Shown here one piece after another: positions 33,156 to 36,812 of a stretch of 36,812 nt of DNA. Positions within the stretch are counted from its first letter, which is position 1. Every line of letters starts with the position of its first letter. The position numbers and the translations under genes are program-made. Under the pieces are notes generated by a model. It saw only the letters and a program-made list of their open reading frames with translations. It searched no databases and was not told the origin of the DNA. This stretch comes from a virus: the IMG/VR virus record IMGVR_UViG_3300035698_009921, positions 1-36,812 of that record; one strand, given 5' to 3'.

Positions 33156-33392
33156 ATGGTCAAAGTAAACTGCTGTGACATCTGCTACTCAGAGAAAGAA
33201 AAACTAACAAAAGCAAATCGATACATGACACTGAAGGGACACCCAGAATTAAAGACTTTTTTCTGTCCAGACTGTGAAAGCAAAATACCCAAGATGCAAG
33301 AAGTCGGACTCCCAAATTATATCATCTGGAGATACGCACTGGATGGATGCAAAATCTCAGAAGAACAAGCCAAAGAAATGGCAAAGAGGTAA
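33156..33392 (+). CDS. Small zinc-ribbon protein
   Basis: I start at ATG 33156, after the upstream gene's stop and an AAGGAG site. The 78-aa protein has CCDICY near residues 6-11 and FFCPDCESKI near 36-45, a C-x2-C/C-x2-C zinc ribbon, followed by a helical C-terminus. Probably a nucleic-acid-binding or regulatory mini-protein of the early module. Confidence 0.6.
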   Translation: MVKVNCCDICYSEKEKLTKANRYMTLKGHPELKTFFCPDCESKIPKMQEVGLPNYIIWRYALDGCKISEEQAKEMAKR

Positions 33393-33397
33393 TCAAA

Positions 33398-33490
33398 ATG
33401 GATGAGGAATACTGGAGCAGTTATGGGTTCGAAGACTACGACCAATTTTTGTCAGAATATGGAAACGAAGTGGATGAATATGGAAACTGA
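33398..33490 (+). CDS. Acidic, tyrosine-rich 30-residue mini-protein
   Basis: ATG 33398 follows GAGGTAATCAAA. The 30-aa product (DEEYWSSYGFEDYDQFLSEY and on) has ten acidic residues, five Tyr and no Lys or Arg. Its codons match local preference (GAA, GAC, TAC, GGA), better than the frame starting at ATG 33402. It could be a DNA-mimic-like or binding peptide, or may not be made. It overlaps the next gene's start. Confidence 0.35.
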   Translation: MDEEYWSSYGFEDYDQFLSEYGNEVDEYGN

Positions 33491-33731
33491 AACAGATAGC
33501 AGATTCCAAGAGACACCAGAACATCTAAGAGTAATAACAATCCCAAGCCCTTGTGGAGACTGCGTAGGAAAAAACTGCAGAACTTGCACAAAAGACACAG
33601 AAGAAAAAGAAAGAAGCAAGTGTCCACAGTGTGGAAAGATGACAGTGGAAGAAGGAGTAATGCCAGAAGACGGAGCAGACTACCCAATCCACCACTGCAC
33701 AGACTCCAAATGTGGCTGGTGGGGAAGTTAA
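33480..33731 (+). CDS. Double zinc-knuckle small protein
   Basis: The start is uncertain: ATG 33480 (83 aa) overlaps the previous stop; 33474 or 33402 in the same frame are alternatives. After a PEHLRVITIPSPCGDC segment, cysteines come as CGDC, NCRTC, CPQCG and HCTDSKCGWWGS, giving two probable zinc sites. The last resembles the zinc ribbon of RNA polymerase/TFIIS-type proteins. Likely DNA/RNA-associated; function unproven. Confidence 0.55.
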   Translation: METETDSRFQETPEHLRVITIPSPCGDCVGKNCRTCTKDTEEKERSKCPQCGKMTVEEGVMPEDGADYPIHHCTDSKCGWWGS

Positions 33732-33732
33732 A

Positions 33733-33843
33733 ATGAGAAGAGAAATCATCGACTGGGCAGAAGAACGATACAAGTTCTTCGGGTCTGGAATCACAAACAC
33801 AATTTATTTTTATTTAGTATTTTTTTTAAGAAGAACGTATTAA
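33733..33843 (+). CDS. Possible 36-residue peptide
   Basis: ATG 33733 starts one base after the preceding stop. The peptide has a charged start (MRREIIDWAEERYKF) and a hydrophobic end (TIYFYLVFFLRRTY). The T-rich DNA that encodes the end (33803-33827) may instead be a terminator, so coding status is doubtful. Confidence 0.3.
   Translation: MRREIIDWAEERYKFFGSGITNTIYFYLVFFLRRTY
33803..33827 (+). terminator. Possible T-rich terminator
   Basis: TTTATTTTTATTTAGTATTTTTTTT fits oligo-T termination after the zinc-knuckle gene, in conflict with a 36-codon frame at 33733-33843. Confidence 0.35.
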
Positions 33844-33860
33844 ACAGGAGGACGAAACAA

Positions 33861-34331
33861 ATGAAAAAAAACCAAATTAGTAGAAAACACGTAGGAAAGA
33901 AAGTAACCTCAGAACAAGACTTTATTATATCTGAGATTTATAAAAAGAAGAAATGCACAACATGGCTTCAAGCGAAACATGAATACTTCGAGAACCAAGC
34001 AAAGTACGACAAGGAGATTAAATTCGAAGAAGACGTCACAGGAGCAGACGAAGACGATATGAAAGCAGTGGTAAAGGACATCAAAAAAAGAAAGGACACC
34101 ACAGCAGAACGAATCGTACAATCCTGCGAGAAAGAAGTCGAAAAGATAACAATAGAACTAAAGAAAAAGAGCCGAACCTTAACTATTTCTGAAACAAAAC
34201 TCGGAATCACAATGGTACTAACCAAGGAAGACTGCTTAAAGATGGGCTTCAAAGGAACTGAAATGACCAGAGACGCAATCAAGGCAGTCAGAGCAAAACT
34301 CGGTCTACCAGAAAAACCAATCAGGAGTTAA
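33861..34331 (+). CDS. Hypothetical helical protein
   Basis: A 156-aa Lys/Glu-rich protein with AACAGGAGGACGAAACAA before the ATG. It is mostly helical, with a coiled-coil middle (about 60-110) and a C-terminal small domain (TKEDCLKMGFKGTEMTRDAIKAVRAKLG) resembling a helix-turn-helix-like or SAM-like end. No known family recognised. The next gene starts one base after its stop. Confidence 0.6.
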   Translation: MKKNQISRKHVGKKVTSEQDFIISEIYKKKKCTTWLQAKHEYFENQAKYDKEIKFEEDVTGADEDDMKAVVKDIKKRKDTTAERIVQSCEKEVEKITIELKKKSRTLTISETKLGITMVLTKEDCLKMGFKGTEMTRDAIKAVRAKLGLPEKPIRS

Positions 34332-34332
34332 A

Positions 34333-34644
34333 ATGAAATTCGAAAAACAGTTCCCAAGTTTGAAAAACAAATGTGTTATATCGATGGATGCAGAAATAGG
34401 TTCAAGAAACCTTAAAATGATAAGTGGAGCTCCCCCCCAAGACAAGGCACTAAAGAATATTGCAGGATTTATTTTCACAGGGAATGGATTATACAAACTG
34501 GAAGATATCCGAAAACACTGTCTTGATAAAAAGAAAGTGTTGAAATTAATAAATCGGAATATAGAATACTCCAAAACTATGGGTAATCCAGTTATAGTCA
34601 ATAGATTAAAAGAATTAAAAAAAGAATTAGAGGAAAACCAATGA
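34333..34644 (+). CDS. Hypothetical protein
   Basis: A 103-aa basic protein with a folded-looking N-terminal half (CVISMDAEIGSRNLKMISG, IAGFIFTGNGLYKLEDI) and a helical, Lys/Glu-rich C-terminus (VNRLKELKKELEEN). It overlaps the next gene by four bases. Not recognised. Confidence 0.55.
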   Translation: MKFEKQFPSLKNKCVISMDAEIGSRNLKMISGAPPQDKALKNIAGFIFTGNGLYKLEDIRKHCLDKKKVLKLINRNIEYSKTMGNPVIVNRLKELKKELEENQ

Positions 34645-34823
34645 AACACAAAATACATATAGACAATTATTCAGGAGAGCCACTTATTTTATATTTAGGC
34701 AATCAGGCATCTCCAGAACCAGAAATGACAATACAACTTGGAAAACAAGAAGGCAAAGACATCTATCTAGAAGAAGGATGTAACAGAATATCAATCAACA
34801 AAGGATTCACCAAGGAGGAATAA
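34641..34823 (+). CDS. Small hypothetical protein
   Basis: A 60-aa beta-rich protein (HKIHIDNYSGEPLILYLG, MTIQLGKQEG) overlapping the upstream gene by four bases. AAGGAGG in its final codons serves the next gene. Not recognised. Confidence 0.5.
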   Translation: MKHKIHIDNYSGEPLILYLGNQASPEPEMTIQLGKQEGKDIYLEEGCNRISINKGFTKEE

Positions 34824-34825
34824 AA

Positions 34826-35458
34826 ATGGAAGAAGAAGAACGAGACGTAAGTCCAGAACAAGAAATGGAAATCAGGAAAGAGCAAATGAAAGAGGACACA
34901 AGAAAGGAAGATGTACCAGTAAAGAAAACAACAAAAGGAGAAGACATAGTAGAACCTCAACTGTTTGGAGTAATAGAAAGCAAACCAAGACATCACGACT
35001 TAGACTATGATGCAATGATTAGAAAGTCAATCGATATTCCAGGAGAAAGGAGAGCATTGGAGTCCAAAATGGCAGCACTAATCAACAAACAAAACTTGAT
35101 AGAAATAAGTCTCAAAAGAATCCAGAACAGAACATATCAGGAAGTCTTCGATGACAAATTCGGAACACAAGTGGAAGTCAAGGTTGACAAAAAAGGCTGG
35201 ACAAAAGAAGAGAAAGAAGCATACGAGCCGAAGTTCACAACAGAGTATAAACCAAAATACACAAACGAGAAGTCAAGAGAAATCGAAGTAGACCAGAGAC
35301 TAACAAATGACGAAGAATGCATCCAGCTGAACGAAGACAAATACACAACACTGGACAACATTAACAAGACTAAATCAGAAGACAACGAGCTCAGAAGAAT
35401 GATGAGAATGATGGAAAACGTCATAGAATTAATGAAATTAAAACTGAGGATGATCTAA
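34826..35458 (+). CDS. Acidic coiled-coil protein upstream of the annealing protein
   Basis: A 210-aa, highly charged protein. The first 50 residues are disordered. A helical region (about 75-105; ERRALESKMAALINKQNLIEISLKR), a Lys/Glu/Thr-rich middle and a C-terminal coiled coil (RRMMRMMENVIELMKLKLRM) follow. The downstream DUF1071 gene begins at the base after its stop, so a role with recombination is possible. No family recognised. Confidence 0.6.
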   Translation: MEEEERDVSPEQEMEIRKEQMKEDTRKEDVPVKKTTKGEDIVEPQLFGVIESKPRHHDLDYDAMIRKSIDIPGERRALESKMAALINKQNLIEISLKRIQNRTYQEVFDDKFGTQVEVKVDKKGWTKEEKEAYEPKFTTEYKPKYTNEKSREIEVDQRLTNDEECIQLNEDKYTTLDNINKTKSEDNELRRMMRMMENVIELMKLKLRMI

Positions 35459-36391
35459 ATGGAAGAACAAATAATCGAAGGAAAACTAACATACGTAGCA
35501 AAGACTGCAGGATTAAAACTAAACGACCAATCGAAGTGGTACAATCCAACACCAGAAGCAAAAGAAAGGATCCTTCCAAAAATGGAAAAATTAACAGCAT
35601 TGATAGGAAGCCAAGTCAAGCTACAGATTACAGACACAGGAAACTACAGGTCTGTAGAAATAATCAAAGCCAAAACCGAAGTAGAAGAAGCAGAAGAAGC
35701 ACTGGAAGAAGCATACGAACATGGCGAACCAGAAGGAGATGCAGCACAAGATACATTCAACGCAGAACTCTCCAAGGCACAAGACATTGTAGATGAATCA
35801 AAATCTAAGATGACAGGACAAGGACCAGACAACAAAGTTAAACAATCCTTCTCAGGAGTCAAGATAGAAGAAGAAAAGGTTCCCCCGACACCCCCTCCAA
35901 AAGAAGAAGAAACCGAAGAGGAAATCCATACAGGATATGAAGCGAGTCCAATAAAAAAAATATTTAAAGAACTGCAGTTGCTTCACAATGTTCAACAATG
36001 GAATGAGAAATACTTCGACAATTTGAATAAAATAGGATGCGACGTAGCAAAGAAAAATAAATTAAATTATATTAGCTGGGCAACAGCTTGGGAAGCACTA
36101 AAGAAACAACACCCAGATGCAACCTACGAAGTACACGAAAACAAGAATGGAATGCCATACTTCCATGATGACAGAGGAGCCTTCGCAAAGGTAAGTGTCA
36201 CAGTATGCACAATAACACACACAATCCACCTCCCAGTAATGGACTTCAAAAACAAAGGAATGCAACTGGATGAAATGTCAACTTTCGACATCAACAAGAC
36301 AGTCCAAAGAGCACTGGCAAAAGCGATCGCAATGCATGGACTCGGACTTTATGTATTTAGAGGCGAAGACTTGCCAGATGATGGACAATGA
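35459..36391 (+). CDS. Single-strand annealing protein, DUF1071/Sak3-like, with N-terminal extension
   Basis: Residues about 195-306 carry the DUF1071 signature: LNYISWATAWEALKKQHPDA, then AKVSVTVCTITHTIHLPVMD and FDINKTVQRALAKAIAMHGLGLY, ending VFRGEDLP. Proteins of this phage family anneal complementary single strands during recombination and replication. The N-terminal about 75 residues look like a small barrel (LTYVAKTAGLKLNDQSKWYNP, VKLQITDTGNYRSVEI) of OB-fold type. An acidic, Pro/Glu-rich linker (about 75-160) joins it to the annealing domain. It would act on viral DNA in the cytoplasm. Coupled to the next gene by a four-base overlap. Confidence 0.8.
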   Translation: MEEQIIEGKLTYVAKTAGLKLNDQSKWYNPTPEAKERILPKMEKLTALIGSQVKLQITDTGNYRSVEIIKAKTEVEEAEEALEEAYEHGEPEGDAAQDTFNAELSKAQDIVDESKSKMTGQGPDNKVKQSFSGVKIEEEKVPPTPPPKEEETEEEIHTGYEASPIKKIFKELQLLHNVQQWNEKYFDNLNKIGCDVAKKNKLNYISWATAWEALKKQHPDATYEVHENKNGMPYFHDDRGAFAKVSVTVCTITHTIHLPVMDFKNKGMQLDEMSTFDINKTVQRALAKAIAMHGLGLYVFRGEDLPDDGQ

Positions 36392-36561
36392 TAACATGTC
36401 CTTCCTGTAAAAAGCAGTACGAACCAATGCTGAAGAGAGAACATCCAGAGCAATGTATCCAACAAGAGTTCCCAAATGCACCAGCTTGGCAAAGGGAACA
36501 ACATATCACAGGAATATGTAGTGACGAATGCTGGGACAACTTTCTGGGTGTACCAGAATGA
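36388..36561 (+). CDS. Small zinc-binding protein
   Basis: A 57-aa protein overlapping the annealing-protein stop by four bases. CPSCKK at residues 4-9 and ICSDEC near 43-48 form a likely zinc ribbon. It overlaps the next gene by four bases. Function unknown. Confidence 0.6.
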   Translation: MITCPSCKKQYEPMLKREHPEQCIQQEFPNAPAWQREQHITGICSDECWDNFLGVPE

Positions 36562-36689
36562 CAAAATGTGAAACTTGCAAGAAGGAAATAGAAGGAGAGT
36601 ATGCATGGGCAGGAGTCAAGAACGACTCCATAGTCCACTATCACAAGAAATGCATACCCAAAGTAGAATCCAAGGAGGAAACCAAATGA
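36558..36689 (+). CDS. Small zinc-binding protein
   Basis: A 43-aa protein starting in the stop of the previous gene. CETCKKEI near residues 4-11 and HYHKKC near 27-32 give a treble-clef-like Cys/His site. AAGGAGG in its final codons serves the next gene, which overlaps by four bases. Function unknown. Confidence 0.55.
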   Translation: MTKCETCKKEIEGEYAWAGVKNDSIVHYHKKCIPKVESKEETK

Positions 36690-36812
36690 AAATAATAAAA
36701 ACATTAAGAGCATGGCACAAAGACAGAAAACAAGTAAGCATGGAGAAGCACGAAATCGACTATGTAAAAAAGCTGGCAAAGAAATATCTCAAAGCAACTG
36801 AAGGAGTGCCAG
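36686..36812 (+). CDS. Basic hypothetical protein, 3'-truncated by the window edge
   Basis: Forty-two codons are visible from ATG 36686 with no stop. The start (IIKTLRAWHKDRKQ, HEIDYVKKLAKKYL) is basic and helical. AAGGAGGAAACCAA precedes it. Too short to identify. Confidence 0.55.
   Translation, partial: MKIIKTLRAWHKDRKQVSMEKHEIDYVKKLAKKYLKATEGVP

Noticed and set aside
1-36812. Search for tRNA, rRNA, integrase, att sites, insertion sequences, terminase and portal
   Set aside because: None seen by eye in this window; packaging genes may lie outside it.

Overview
The window looks like part of the genome of a tailed (Caudoviricetes-type) virus or provirus of an archaeon. The structural genes are of bacteriophage/HK97 type: an XkdF-like prohead protease, a major capsid protein, a gp10-like protein, a connector, a tail tube, a frameshifted tail-assembly chaperone pair, a tape measure and a tail hub. 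The expression signals are archaeal: TTTAAATA-type TATA boxes about 45-70 bases upstream of starts, GGAGG ribosome binding sites and T-tract terminators. A full-length group II chaperonin (thermosome) gene sits among the structural genes. The sequence is AT-rich and uses the standard code. The many signal-anchored, sequon-rich (N-x-S/T) surface proteins would suit a DPANN-like or other AT-rich archaeal host, but this sequence cannot name the host. Terminase, portal, integrase and replication polymerase are not seen and may lie outside the window. All convincing genes are on the + strand. Layout: (1) 1-8205 is the head module: a 5'-truncated fibre-like protein, a small helical protein, an HK97 gp10-like protein, a small membrane/coiled-coil protein, a multidomain prohead protease, a disordered head protein with an SH3-like domain, a scaffold-like acidic protein and the major capsid protein. 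(2) 8267-9535 holds a zinc-ribbon protein and a tandem duplicate of an 86-aa probable decoration protein. (3) 9556-19996 is an accessory surface block: a secreted Ig-like protein, a cysteine-rich type I membrane protein, two beta-sandwich structural-type proteins, a glycosyltransferase-methyltransferase fusion, a 1519-aa anchored protein (LamG-like, SGNH esterase and glycosidase-like domains joined by poly-Thr linkers) and a protein of 20-residue repeats. (4) 20073-23312 holds a connector with an N-terminal FN3-like domain, the thermosome behind a possibly structured leader, and a probable tail terminator with no canonical start codon. (5) 23332-31928 is the tail module: tail tube, chaperone pair with an A10 slippery site, tape measure with a perfect 66-bp tandem repeat, distal-tail-like protein, a 976-aa anchored surface protein, tail hub and a holin-like membrane protein. 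(6) 31929-32319 is a mostly noncoding boundary with a strong hairpin/T-tract and a new promoter. (7) 32320-36812 is an early-type module of small proteins, several with zinc-binding cysteine pairs, and a DUF1071/Sak3-like single-strand annealing protein. The window ends inside a gene. The most distinctive proposal is that the virus carries a host-surface or glycan-directed cassette: two large signal-anchored proteins sharing one N-terminal module, with esterase and glycosidase-like domains and a glycan-type GT-MTase next door. It also carries its own chaperonin, whose ribosome binding site can pair with an upstream TTCCTCC in the leader. Functions come from sequence motifs recognised by eye; no database search was run.
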